NCBI GenBank assembly: GCA_946811695.1
Contig: OX328127.1
Location: 43,813,396-43,877,395 of the forward strand
Direction: 5' to 3'
Source of the DNA: Gonocerus acuteangulatus
Lineage: Eukaryota > Arthropoda > Insecta > Hemiptera > Coreidae
DNA length: 64,000 nucleotides
Shown here piece after piece: positions 13,340 to 23,620 of this stretch; positions within the stretch are counted from its first letter, which is position 1, and each line of letters begins with the position of its first letter. Made by a program: the position numbers and the translations under genes. The notes under the pieces are model-generated. The model did not search any database. It saw only the letters and a program-made list of their open reading frames with translations, and was not told the DNA's origin.

Positions 13340-13620
13340 GCTATGTCAGATCAAGCTAATCCCCTTCAACCGACTTTCCTATCAAAAGATTTTGTTTGAA
13401 TCTGTCTCTATCTATATCTATCTATGTCTGCTTGCGTGATTCCTTCTTTCTGCTTTTAAATCTTCTATTACTGCTGCAGTCCATTTAGTTTTTTCTACTT
13501 TTACCTGATTCCCACGAGATTCCAGGATTTGCTTCTTTACTCTCCATGGATCCATTCTTTTCATGTGTCCGTCGAATTTTAATCTCATACCAATTCGTTT
13601 TTCAATGTCTGAATGTATGC
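13340..13620 (-). pseudogene. Probable non-LTR retrotransposon RT C-terminal remnant
   Basis: On the minus strand one frame reads RIGMRLKFDGHMKRMDPWRV, followed by KKQILESRG and KTKWTAAVIEDLK. This resembles the '...GHV.RM...R.PK..LE.R..G.R.RG.P...W...V..DL' tail downstream of RT in several LINE clades. Upstream frames are broken. The clade cannot be assigned by eye and the match rests on a short motif. Confidence 0.4.
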
Positions 13621-13837
13621 CAGTGTTTTATATTATTTCCGTATTACTTCGATATCTGTTCTTTACTACTAAATGGGCCTACTATTTTTTCGAATTTTTG
13701 TTTGGGCGTAAACCTTTGAGGTCATTAACGCCAGTATCAATATGTTTATTATCCGCATAAGAAGAGTACCCCTGGAGCATAAGGACTTAGCATACTTCAT
13801 ATCAGGGATCGTTGAAGGAATTTCCTGCTGCGCCATG

Positions 13838-13912
13838 GTTCTTTAAGAAGGGTTGGAACCTATAGGTAGCCCGGAGCTAATGGCCTGGATGCAGAAGCGC
13901 CGTAAAAAAATG
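13838..13912 (+). mobile_element. 5S-SINE tail fragment
   Basis: The sequence 'ggttggaacctataggtagc' followed by 'ccggagctaatggcc' and 'gcgccgtaaaaaaa' matches the 3' body of the 5S-derived SINE at 16938-17128. The 5S head is missing, as expected for a 5'-truncated copy. Confidence 0.7.
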
Positions 13913-14523
13913 ATAATAATAATAATTAATTGAAGCCCGACTTAACTCGGGTAATGTCATGAACCCTATTAAATACCTGTAGGTAATAAAACTGGTATAA
14001 AAAATCTGGGAATTTTTGGCGTTCCAAGAAAAACAAATATCACCATAAAACATTGACATTAAAAAAGAAAAGCATTGCTTCAAAAATATACTTAATGCTA
14101 TGTTGTTGTTACTAAAACCACCTGTAATAAATACTATTGAATGACTGGAATATCATCAAACAACGGCCCTATTGTTTTGCATCAGCCATGAGGTACTAAA
14201 TCAGAACAGGAATCCAGGCAAACAGGTCCAATGATCTCCTCAACAGATTAATTGGTTTATAATTAGTGAATGGCCATTAATTATCTGACGGGCTATTATC
14301 TGATAATAAAGTCTCTCAATTATCGATTCTCTGCCCATAATGGCCAGTGCCCGTTGTCTGAGGTCAAACTGGCTCCCCATAATCCAGTACTAATTACGCT
14401 CAAATACTCATTGTGGCCTCAAGTATTTATGGACGCATGAAGTAAACGAATTTTGTCGAAATAAACATATTTTATTGTCCGTATAAATAAACGAGAGACA
14501 ATATATTATCCTAAAGGCGAATA
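13913..14523. other. Unassigned sequence
   Basis: No gene or RNA feature was recognised. Around 14225-14420 there are repeated 'attatctga' and 'cataatggcca'-like motifs but no clear repeat unit. Confidence 0.45.
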
Positions 14524-14770
14524 ATATCGTCGATACAAATGCAAAGTATCAAATGTGAAAAAACGCATTTTTCATTTTCAATCTTTACTGATTGCTGTTG
14601 GCAAACTATCGAATCTAAGTTCACTCTCTGAAAGGGAAGAGTAACCTCTGTCAAAATGTTGAATCTGCTGACTATTTAACTGTCGATAAGCAAAGCATTG
14701 AATAAAAGTTTTTTCACTCTGGAAAGTGGTGATTTTCACACTCGATACTTTGCATTTGTATCGACGATAT
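14524..14770. mobile_element. Foldback/MITE with 38-bp TIRs
   Basis: The ends 14524-14561 ('atatcgtcgatacaaatgc' onward) and 14733-14770 are reverse complements over about 38 bp with minor differences. The interior of about 170 bp has no coding potential. Size and structure suit a miniature inverted-repeat element. No confident target duplication is seen. Confidence 0.7.
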
Positions 14771-15363
14771 CATGCATTACCGCGTATTCTCTCTTCATTC
14801 GTTGGGAAATGATCTGCTTAGAGGTTGCCTCATGACGCAATCCGCAAGTGCCGACGAGAACATTTCACGTATCAAAACCCATTTATGTGAGTTTTGACTC
14901 TCTAGCTGGCTCATGTTTCTCTGGTCAAAAATAGTGCGAAATCAAATTGTAACGCTTACGTGTTTGTGTCATTACGCTTCTAGGTAAACGTTTAATTGGA
15001 ATTCAATGAAATAATTTTCTAGGACATATCTATAACCCTTGTCGAAAAAATAGAAAAAAGTCTATTTTTCTAGATATTTTCGGATATAGGTATTCTTATA
15101 TACCACGAAATCTGTTGGGAATCGTATTAAATGTAAAGTATATGTGCGTATGCTCATTATATTATGTTTCCTAAAAATACTATTTTTTTGCGGGTTTTTT
15201 TTTACAGAGATTCGGTAATTTCCACTCTCATTTTTCCTGTTGGGGCGCTATAGATCGTGCTTCGCATTGAGATTACATTTTAAACTATCAAAGATATTTA
15301 CATTTTTCACGAATAATTAGGATAAAACATTAACTTTTTGTATTCTAAACTTTCCAAATGACA
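14771..15363. other. Unassigned, includes a dispersed repeat segment
   Basis: Near 14810-14860 'gaggttgcctcatgacgcaa' with 'gtgccgac' recurs at about 33595-33640. No gene is recognised. Confidence 0.45.
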
Positions 15364-15537
15364 ACAGGGGTAAGAATGAAAACGCGCTAAAATGACTCAT
15401 ATCTTGCGATTAGGACTTTTTTATGTGTTCTTGATTATTATACTGTATTGATTTTGATTAATTAATCAAAATCAATACAGTATAATAATCAAGAACAGAT
15501 CTGAGTCATCTTAGCGCGTTTTCGTTGTTACCCCTAA
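15364..15537. repeat. Large palindrome with a perfect 70-bp core
   Basis: Positions 15427-15496 form a perfect palindrome (two 35-bp arms, no loop). Outside it, weaker symmetry extends from 'aacgcgctaaaatgactcat' on the left to 'gagtcatcttagcgcgtttt' on the right. Perfect symmetry implies recent origin or correction between arms. The outer segments belong to a dispersed repeat also seen near 37170, 38450 and 52330. Confidence 0.85.
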
Positions 15538-16372
15538 CATTAATGTTTTAAATGTTTTAAAAACAAATCACATTGATAACAGTTGAAAATAGCCCAAATA
15601 GGCAGATACTGCAGAGTAGTGGTCCCCAACATTTTTTGTTTCGTTTTCTGGATTTAGCCCCCATGCTTAGCTAATTCGAAAATTCATCAACTTGTAATGT
15701 GTTCGTGACTAATTACTAACTTTAACGACGTGTGGAGTGAAAAACAATTAAAAAACGCACTTCAAGATTCCTACATTTATTTTTGAAATTAAAATTAAGA
15801 AGGCCCAAAATAAAATGAATTATGCATTATAAACTAAATAATAAACTGTATTTAGTGGGATGGATGAGCCTGATGTGTTGATAATAATAAATTTTCAATA
15901 AATATTATTGTATGAATTGGCTTTTTTTCAACGATTTTTATATTTAATGCTTAAAATTCATATTTTATATCATCCTTAGTTGCGAATGGCCATAAATATA
16001 AATTTAGATCCTAAAGGAACTCTGAAACTTTATTTTTACAATTAGTTAAAAAATAATAATAAATAAATAAATAAAAAGGCATTTATTTATAGAAATGTAT
16101 AATATAACTCATACATGTTTATCCTAGAAATCCATTCCGTGCCTGAAAAAGTAGGTGATTAAGTTGCAGTAGGAATACTCTTTAAAACATTAATAGAATC
16201 TATTAAATAGACATATGTATAACGACATTTTCCTACGAAAAGCCTGTCAAAAAGATTTATAAATTAACCGTAGAAACCTTTTCGTTACCTGTTGTTTGTT
16301 ATGATGTATGTAAGCGATGAAATTTGAAACGCATATTTTTCATTTTTATGAATATTTATTCATTCAAAAATA

Positions 16373-16376
<4 letters not shown>
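15538..16376. other. AT-rich sequence without recognised genes
   Basis: Nothing coding or structured was recognised. Confidence 0.5.

Positions 16377-16424
<48 letters not shown>
16377..16424. repeat. (TA)n microsatellite
   Basis: A pure TA tract that directly abuts the left end of the DNA element at 16425. Confidence 0.95.
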
Positions 16425-16427
<3 letters not shown>

Positions 16428-17549
16428 GAAGGTGTTGTACCTCTGACCGTCTTGTACCTTTGACCACCGAGGCTGTTGCAGCACGTAGCAACATTTTAGA
16501 AATTTTGGTGTAATTAGTGTTTAGCTCCTTCACTAGAGGGCTTGTGTAACCTACTTTGGATTATTCAAGTCAAAGAGGGTTCTTGCAAAAAATACTTATA
16601 CATTTCTATCATAAAAATGTAAGTTATTTATTGATGACGTTTTGTCTCATAATATTTTTTGTATTAAATCTTTTTAGATGGAAATCATTTGACAAAGTAG
16701 CTATTACAATAAGAAATATGGTGTAGCTTCTGAAATTGATTTATCTTAACCCTAAAATTTTTTGCATGCATTTTAATTTACACTATCAGGGTGTTGTACC
16801 TTTGACCAGGTCAAAGGTACTACACACCTGAGTAATTTTTACATAATTCAACTTTTATGTTCTTCTGCTACATTTTTTTTTTTTAATTAATATTGGTTTC
16901 TTCAATTGTTCAAAGAATTTAAAAAATAATAAATTAAGCCAACGGCCATAGCCACGTTGAATGCACCGGTTCCCATAGATCACCGAAGTTAAGCAACGTC
17001 GGGCGTGGTCGGTACCTGAATGGGTGACCGACCACGTGCTGTTGGCTTTAGAAAAGGGTGGCAACCTGTAGATAGCCCGGCGCTAATGGCCAAGATGTAG
17101 ATGCGCCGTTAAAAAAAAAAAATAAATAAATAAATTAAATAAGTTCAAACTGATTTTAACAATCCTCGGTGTATATTAAGCATAACATAATATCAATAAT
17201 AGCTTTTTATTATGCTTACATCCATGTCCTGTATTTATTAAACTTACAATTAATTATTATATTACTCAATACAATTTTTTTTCTGCACTTCTGTTGTTTT
17301 TACGTGGTCAGAGGTACAACACCCCATGGTCAAAGGTACAACTACATGTTGTACCTTTGACCACTGGACGACTATTTTTTTTTTAATTAATAAAAAATAT
17401 TAAATGTAAAGTTAGAACCTTGAAAAAATTACATATGGTAAACAATAGAATACTAATTACAATGAAATAAAAAAAATGAATTTAGCCTTAATATTCAAGC
17501 TAAAAAAAAATCAATTGTGCAAAGTGGTCAAAGGTACAACACCTTCCCC
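16425..17549. mobile_element. TA-flanked DNA element with 'ggggaaggtgttgtacc' ends
   Basis: The left end 'ggggaaggtgttgtacctct' at 16425 is the reverse complement of the right end 'ggtacaacaccttcccc' at 17533-17549, and both are bordered by TA. The motif 'ttgtacctttgacc' and its complement recur inside: as a palindrome near 16790-16830, and three times near 17306-17365. The interior has no coding capacity. A 5S-derived SINE is inserted at 16938-17128, so the original element was about 0.92 kb. The TA border suits Tc1/mariner-type or other TA-targeting superfamilies; the family is not identified. Confidence 0.8.
16938..17128 (+). mobile_element. 5S rRNA-derived SINE, full copy 1
   Basis: Positions 16938-17046 align with eukaryotic 5S rRNA, including 'gaagttaagcaacgtcgggc' (internal A box region) and 'tgaatgggtgaccg' (C box region). 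A non-5S body follows ('gggtggcaacctgtagatag', 'cggcgctaatggcc', 'gatgcgccgtt') and ends in an A-rich tail. The 10-bp sequence 'aataaattaa' flanks both sides (16928-16937 and 17129-17138). The 5S part could act as an internal Pol III promoter. It is a retroposon rather than a functional 5S gene because the body and tail recur as one unit. Confidence 0.9.
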
Positions 17550-17552
17550 TAC

Positions 17553-17557
<5 letters not shown>

Positions 17558-17609
<52 letters not shown>
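17558..17609. repeat. (TA)n microsatellite
   Basis: A TA tract just outside the right end of the DNA element ending at 17549. The host site of that element was probably a TA array. Confidence 0.95.
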
Positions 17610-17615
<6 letters not shown>

Positions 17616-17789
17616 TATACACACTAAAAATATGCGTGTGCGTAAAAACGCACACAGACACAGACTGCTCACTTCTTTTCAGGAGAAATATATATATCAT
17701 TTTTGATTCATGGTATTTGATAATGATTTTTTATGGTGTGTTTGAAGTCTTTAGTTTGTACATAAAGACATGCAAAGATCGCAAAGTAC

Positions 17790-17797
<8 letters not shown>

Positions 17798-17840
<43 letters not shown>
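17798..17840. repeat. (TA)n microsatellite
   Basis: A TA tract followed by a short GTGTGTGTG run. Confidence 0.95.
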
Positions 17841-17842
<2 letters not shown>

Positions 17843-18780
17843 TGTGTGTGTGTGCCTGTTCATATATCCCCTAGTTCATTGGCCACTTGTATGATCCTGA
17901 GACTTTTCTTTTGTATAACAAGCTTTCTTGAATAACGATCAAAAATATTTAACACTAGCAAGAACAATATAGGTACATGGTTATTGATCAGATATATTTG
18001 TTGAAGGTGGCCGGTAAGAAGAATATATATCTGTCTAAAACTATTATCATGCATCTACCTAAATGATCACAGAAATATTTTAATACTTAAAAAACTAAAT
18101 ATTATCATATTTAATCTGCAAGTTAAATTATCTGAAAATAGGGAAACAGTCACTATTTACGCTGATTTCATTACCGAACTCAACTAGTAACACTGTGATT
18201 TTCATCTTTACTTTCATTAAAAAAAAAACATTTATATTCTCATTTATTAGTTCACTTATATTTAGTTACAATCAAAATATCTGTTTAGGCTTAAAGGCTT
18301 TCTTTTTGTAAATAGGTGAATATGTTTATTTGTCTACATTTCGGATGTTTTGTTTTGATATTTTCCTAATTTAATGTTATAAGAAGAAAGAATATTGGCT
18401 GGAAGGGTTTTACTCTAGTGTTTGTACTTCTGCTGTATTGTTTTAAGATTATTATAAAATAATAATAGTGAAAATGGTAATTTGTAGAAGACCATTTTAT
18501 TGAAGGTTTGTTTGTTTAAAAAATGTGACGCATTAAGCCCTATTTTATTTTTAAATAAGTCATTTAATAACATTTAAGAAATTAATATTTATCAAAAAAA
18601 AAAAAAAAAATACTTTTAAACAGTGTCAACTATAACCATCATGGTAAATAAATGTATACAGATTTTTCAGTACATTTGAATAATTTTATCATAAATACTG
18701 TATTTTTAGAGGATTGTAAGTTATTTTAATTGTAGAATTATTCAATCTATTATTAGATTTAATGAGTGAAATAGCTTAAA
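17841..18780. other. AT-rich sequence without recognised genes
   Basis: No coding or RNA feature is seen. Contains a poly-A run near 18594-18610. Confidence 0.5.
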
Positions 18781-18904
18781 GTTTGGAAATGAGGTCAATC
18801 CAATGATGGGAAGCTCTCTTGATCGTGCTGTTTGTGGAATTGTAGGGTAAACAATGTGAGTGGGTTAAGTGTCGTGGAACGTGTAGTGATAGGGTAAGTA
18901 TGAC

Positions 18905-19160
18905 GAGGGGTGGGGGGAGACTCACCTGTCCACCGAGCTATATGACGTCACATGGGAGGACTCTCGTATCGATCGCGACGACACCGAACAATGATTTATC
19001 ATCAGCTGACGCCGCGGCCACCGCCGACATGATCCGGAATTTAAATATCCGAGGGAGTGCCTGAAGCCCCCAGGGGAGGCGTGGCGATAGGGGGTTAGGT
19101 ATCCTTCCGCAAGGGGCGGGGCTATATATCCCCCCCCCCCCCCCCCCCGAAGAAAGTTGA
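18905..19160 (-). promoter_or_regulatory. Candidate promoter and 5' exon (GC-rich block)
   Basis: The composition is sharply GC-richer than the flanks. Reading the minus strand, in order: a poly-G run (19131-19148); a TATA-like 'atatatagc' near 19118-19130; a GC box 'ccccgcccc'; an ATG with 30 codons beginning MSAVAAASADDKSLFG; a perfect CRE 'tgacgtca'; and a strong splice donor 'cag|gtgagt' near 18921-18929. The short frame stops before the donor, so this would be a 5'UTR exon or a non-coding first exon. No downstream exon was found. This is an inference from signals, not homology. Confidence 0.35.
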
Positions 19161-19629
19161 AGAGAGGGGGAAGAAGGAGGCTCGATCTTAAAACTCGAGG
19201 AGCAAAACGGACGGACAATAAGAAAAGCGTCCAAGAAAAATCCTTCTTCCTTCTTTTTCTCTACTTTTTTTTTTTCGTTAAAAGTGGATTCGAGAGGACT
19301 CTCCTGGCTGGTGAAAAAGGAGCACAGATATCTCTTAAATGACGACAGTGATCCAGGCGATTTCCATGAATTTTCAGACAAAGAACGGTTAGACGTAAAT
19401 GGATTCGAAGACAGATGACCTGGAAACACAATTTACAGCAGATTCCCACCGTCCGACAATTCACTGAGATCAGTTTCAATTCTACTTTGGTGTTTGTTCA
19501 GATGTATAGGTACAACTTGAGTCTTGTACCTACACTACTAGTTTTCTTCACACGAAATTAATTACTTAGTGATGAAATCAATTAATAGGTATCATGTCTT
19601 GTGTCTTTATTGGGTAGAGAAACGCTAAT
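19161..19629. other. Unassigned sequence
   Basis: Reading frames on both strands are of moderate length but overlap and carry no recognisable domain. One plus-strand frame near 19310-19410 is Asp/Glu-rich (NDDSDPGDFHEFSDKE), but it is short and ends in a stop. Confidence 0.4.
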
Positions 19630-19641
19630 ATAAATGAAATA

Positions 19642-19841
19642 GCCAAAGGTCATAGCCACGTTGAATGCACCGGTTCCCGTAGATCACCGAAGTTAAGCAA
19701 AGTCGGGCGTGGCCAGTATCTGAATGGGTGATCGATCAGGTGCTGTTGGCATGATAGAAAAAGGTGGCAACCTGTAGACAGCCCGGCGTTAATAGCCCTA
19801 ATGTTGATACGCCGTTAAACTCACACAAAAAAGATAAATAA
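19642..19841 (+). mobile_element. 5S rRNA-derived SINE, full copy 2
   Basis: A 5S head (19642-19750, with 'gaagttaagcaaagtcgggc' and 'tgaatgggtgatcg') is followed by the same body as at 16938 ('aaggtggcaacctgtagaca', 'cggcgttaatagcc') and an A-rich tail. A 12-bp target duplication 'ataaatgaaata' is present at 19630-19641 and 19842-19853. The 5S part carries several substitutions against copy 1. Confidence 0.9.
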
Positions 19842-19963
19842 ATAAATGAAATAATGACTACTGTGTCCATTATTCCAGGTGAATTATAACAATAACCTAC
19901 CTAGATGAACATATTCAAAAGGCGTCTTTTGGATATTATAACTTTTGCCTACTCAGTCTGTTC

Positions 19964-20190
19964 TTTGGTGCGTGACTAGCATAGTGGTAGTGCACTCGTC
20001 TAATATGCTGGAGGACCTGAGTTCAAAACTCGAGCCCACTAAAGATTTTATATTCTAGTGTCTTCGTTCGTGTGTTGGATTCGAGGTCCCCCAACCGTTC
20101 CTAGGCGCATCCAGGCTTTAATTAATTTATTAATGGGTACTTGAAAGAGGGGGGGAAATCAAGCGGCCGGAGCATAGTACTTCCTCGCTA
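19964..20190 (+). mobile_element. tRNA-derived SINE, family A
   Basis: A plus-strand head 'gactagcatagtggtagtgc' (A box) and 'gagttcaaaactcgagc' (decayed B box) is followed by the family-A body ('aagattttatattctagtgt', 'gtgttggattcgaggtc') and 'cggccggagcatagtac'. The tRNA fold is degraded. Confidence 0.75.
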
Positions 20191-20271
20191 TCACACGAGT
20201 GTGAAGTATGTCCAAGAATCAGATTCCTCCCTGCGCCCTTATGGCCAGTTATGAGACTGTATTTTGTTTTG

Positions 20272-20286
20272 TTGGGGGGGGGGGGG
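20272..20286. repeat. Poly-G run
   Basis: A G-only tract of about 15 bases, a possible slippage site. Nothing else is attached to it. Confidence 0.8.
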
Positions 20287-20464
20287 ATATCAGATCTACA
20301 AACAGCGTTATTTCTTTTACTTCTTAGTTTACTCATGTTTCTTCTATTGGAGGTATAGGTTAACATATCCCGAACCAATATTTGAAAGTATCTGACAACC
20401 GTAATTACTTTTAACGTGTACGAGATTTTGATTAGAATCTCTGTTCACGAAACTTGATATGCTT

Positions 20465-20509
20465 CTCAATGGAGGTAGGTTTAATACGTACTAACCTGCC
20501 TCCATTGAG
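20465..20509. repeat. Short inverted repeat
   Basis: 'ctcaatggaggtaggtt' is mirrored by 'aacctgcctccattgag' with one mismatch and an 11-base spacer. An isolated hairpin of the kind repeated throughout this window. Confidence 0.75.
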
Positions 20510-20710
20510 GGTATTTGGTAACAATAGGACCACCGAAAAAGAAGTGCCCCTGAAGAGGTGCATTAAGTAATAAAATAAATATTTAAAGGTTACTGCAATC
20601 CCCCCCCCCCAATTAAAACAGAAAAGTTTTATAAATATTATGAGTCATCCTCAAGAATACATTTTATATATATGTTGTTTCTTAAGCTACTTCGATGGGA
20701 ATTCAATGTG

Positions 20711-20952
20711 TTGGTCATTCGGCATCTGTCTCCAGCGGTCTTGCTCCTCCTGTCATCGCAATATTTCGCCGGATTCCCCTCCGGCTTCTTCGGGCTGTCA
20801 CTCATCCATGCTGGTTGGTAAGGGAATGATCCTACCTTCCCTTACCAATCAGCTAGGATGAGTGACAGTCCGAAGAAGCCGGAGAGGAATCCGGCGAAAT
20901 ATTGCTATGACAGGAGGAGCAAGACCGCTGGAGACAGTAGCCGAATGACCAA
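20711..20952. repeat. Foldback palindrome, ~115-bp arms
   Basis: The left arm from 'ttggtcattcggcatctgtc' is nearly the exact reverse complement of the right arm ending 'gtagccgaatgaccaa', with only about 8 bases between arms. The arms are GC-richer than the flanks. No target duplication or coding is seen. A TA array begins a few bases beyond the right arm. Confidence 0.85.
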
Positions 20953-21289
20953 TACAAATATATATATATACATATATATATATATACGCACATACACGCG
21001 TTTGTGTGTCTGTTACCATAATGGCCGAAACGTTTTTCTTACGCATCGTAACTCCTGGTAACAAACAATTATACCAGTTCGTTAACTATCAAAATCGGTC
21101 TGTTAAAAGAGTTTACTCCTCACTAAAAATATTAATATGCCCGTAATGCCCGAAATTTGAATTAGGTTGCAACGAAAATTACATTACAACACCAACAAGT
21201 AATAATACAATTGTAATCCTTTTTCCAAACCCAAATTATTTATGTCTTGTTAGGCAATAGTTTAGTGCAACAAGACAACCGTAAAAGAT
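20953..21289. other. Short TA array and unassigned sequence
   Basis: Contains a TA tract (20957-20986). The remainder shows nothing recognisable. Confidence 0.5.
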
Positions 21290-21475
21290 ATTAGAGCCTT
21301 CTGCTCAAATTAAGGAACATAAATCTGCTTTAGCTCCACCCGACAAACCTATGTAATGTACTGTATAACATACAGTCTTGTTTTCGTACATGGCCACCCC
21401 GCCAGCGCGAACGCCAGCGGACACTTTTTTTGCAACGTTTTTTCCAGTTTAGTCATCGCTAGAGCATATTACAAA
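21290..21475. repeat. Dispersed repeat, copy 2
   Basis: It matches 4626-4830 in the same orientation, including 'gagccttctgctcaaatt', 'gacaaacctatgtaat' and 'cgccagcggacacttttt'. Confidence 0.65.
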
Positions 21476-21656
21476 AAGAAAACAAGAAAAAAAAAATAAA
21501 TCAAAAGGAGAGTAATATAAAAACTGCTCTTGTGCAGCTATACAAGTAAATCAATTTGAAGATTTTAGTTAAATAATAAGTTGTGGGAGGACATTCCAGT
21601 CGCAGCTGGTGGTGGTGCAATGAAGTAAGGAGTAGCTTAGTATTAGTGGTAGTATA

Positions 21657-23290
21657 CAGTGGCTCACAGTCAAAATTATGCAAACCAAGATTTCTATTTC
21701 TATTGCTAGTTGCTCTCAATTTGTTACAATTTAAATGCTAATGCAAATGAGGACATAATGATCCATTGTCATACATTAAGTTTATATAATCAAATCAACC
21801 CTACAACATTTGTACAAATAGAAAAAAAAATCTTCATTAAAACTCATAGAAATTGAAGGTCACAGTGAGAAAGATGCAAAGTTCAGTTCCGTTTAGAAAA
21901 TAAGTATTCTTCAATTTTTAGGGGCATGAGTTTAATAGTATTTTAATTCCTTTTCATACTTTTAATAAAAGCGAAAATAAACAATATGAATACAAGTAAT
22001 CAGTCTTGTTCGAGCATTTGCTTAAATTTGGTATGCATACAACTATTCCTGAACGAGAAATCGTGATTAATGGGCAAAACAAAATAAAACCGCCTCTATT
22101 ATCAATAGGATTTATGTGATCATTTAACATATTATTGAACTGAACGTTTGAAAAAAGTAAACAGAATAATAAGAAAAGCTAGAGTCATTACAAAAAAAAA
22201 AACATTTTACCGGCAATGAGAACAGTTGCATTTTGTGCCAAATAAAAAATAATTCAAAATTAAGTGCTGCAAAGTTGGCTACGTTAGTTAAAAAACATTA
22301 ATATAAAATGGTGTGTGCTGAAAACATTCTAAGAGTACTAAGAAAAATGCAATACAATGGTAGAGTTGCAAGGCAAAATTCTTACATCAACGAAAAATAT
22401 AAAAAGATGTGAATCATTTTTCCCAAGAATTACTTAAAGAAGAGATGGATTCTGGAGAACTGTTTTGTTTTCGGATGTGCCAAAATTTACTTTGTTTGGC
22501 TCTGATAGAACAAGTTTCGACTGGAGAAAGGCAAAGGAAGAGCTCCATGGGAATAATTTTCGCCTGAACATCAAATATTGGGGTGATCATGTTATGGTTT
22601 GGAGGTATATGGCTGCTTCGGCAGTAGGACATCATAATTTTATTGAGGAAACAATGAGTAAACATTAAAATTGTGCCATCCTGAAGAGAATATAGCTACC
22701 AAGTTGGGAATAATCAATTATTTTGCTTTTTATAGACATAACGATCCCAAGCATTCTGTTTATCTCCGAAGAGAACGGGTTCATATAATTGCTCCAAACC
22801 TATAAAAGCACTGTTCTCATCACCAGACCTCAACGTCATAGTGAATTTATGGAGTTAATTAGAAACAGAGTGAGGAAGCATGACATATCAAACCAAGAAT
22901 ATCTCATAAAGACTTTTCAAGAAGAATGCAAGAAGATAAGTCCATCTTGCACAGAAAAGCTTGTCCAATTCATGCCCAATTGTTTAAAAGTGATAATAAA
23001 TAATAAAGGATTACCTAAAAAGTACTAAAATTTAAAATATTTTTGAATTTTTGGACGTTTTCCATTTTGCTTCATTTTCACTGTGACCTTAGAAGTGTAT
23101 ATTAATGTATAAAGTTTTTGTTTAATTTTGTTATTTGAACTCAAATTAATTTTTAACTATTATATATTCTAGCCTGATGATCCTACTGTATTTTTGTATA
23201 CAAAGATTTTTAAGAATAAATTGTGGGTTGGTATTAAATACATTTTTTTTTAAAGTAAATATCTTGCATCATTTTGACTGTGAGCCACTG
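21657..23290 (+). mobile_element. Decayed Tc1-type transposon
   Basis: The ends 'cagtggctcacagtcaaaat' (21657) and its inverse, ending 'gactgtgagccactg' (23290), form TIRs, and TA precedes the left end. The length of about 1.63 kb is typical for Tc1. The transposase between them is broken (see 22130-23028). The right flank is not TA, so that edge may have decayed. Confidence 0.85.
22130..23028 (+). pseudogene. Tc1-like DDE transposase pseudogene
   Basis: Frame-jumping remnants follow the Tc1 order. A helix-turn-helix-side segment ends in LSAAKLATLV. Next comes VLFSDVPKFTLFGSD, holding the first catalytic Asp, then HGNNFRLNIKYWGDHVMVW. RHNDPKHSVY near 22735 holds the second Asp. SPDLNVIVNLW near 22820 is the position of the third acidic residue, which here reads Val. 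The C-terminal frame RKHDISNQEYL ... CTEKLVQFMPN ... NNKGLPKKY matches the family end. Several stops and frameshifts are present, so it cannot act as a transposase. Confidence 0.85.
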
Positions 23291-23322
23291 TTTGTACACC
23301 TTGGTACAAATGTATATACCTC

Positions 23323-23324
<2 letters not shown>

Positions 23325-23384
<60 letters not shown>
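23325..23384. repeat. (TA)n microsatellite
   Basis: A pure TA tract about 35 bases beyond the Tc1 right end. Confidence 0.95.
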
Positions 23385-23386
<2 letters not shown>

Positions 23387-23569
23387 CCTTGTTTACGTTG
23401 ATGGATGCTGTTATTTGTGACTTGCAAAGGGTCTTCCAGATAATTTGTGTCTCACTACTGTGTACTATGGACTACCTCAGCAACCCTTAGAAAGACAACG
23501 ACCTATGCAATTCCACTTGCAACTGTAGCGACGTCATCTAGACGACCCTTTGGGGATGGCAAATAACAG

Positions 23570-23620
23570 AACTCGGATGGCAAACAAACGTAAAGTTTAC
23601 GTTTGTTTGCCATCCGAGTT
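23570..23620. repeat. Perfect palindrome, 25-bp arms
   Basis: 'aactcggatggcaaacaaac' at 23570 is matched exactly by its reverse complement ending at 23620 around a single central base. The segment 'ggatggcaaa' also occurs just upstream (about 23553), so template switching between nearby repeats could explain it. Confidence 0.85.

Noticed and set aside
16938..17046. Functional 5S rRNA gene
   Set aside because: It is fused to a SINE body and A tail that recur elsewhere and is flanked by a target duplication, so it is a retroposon head. The copies at 19642 and 50790-50883 are likewise not rRNA genes.
19310..19415. Acidic plus-strand frame resembling a piggyBac N-terminus
   Set aside because: Short, ends in a stop, no DDD core downstream and no TTAA-bordered ends.
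18938..19429. 163-codon minus-strand coding region
   Set aside because: It runs through poly-C/poly-G and overlaps other equally long frames; no domain or splice-consistent start is visible. Only the promoter-like signals are kept, at low confidence.
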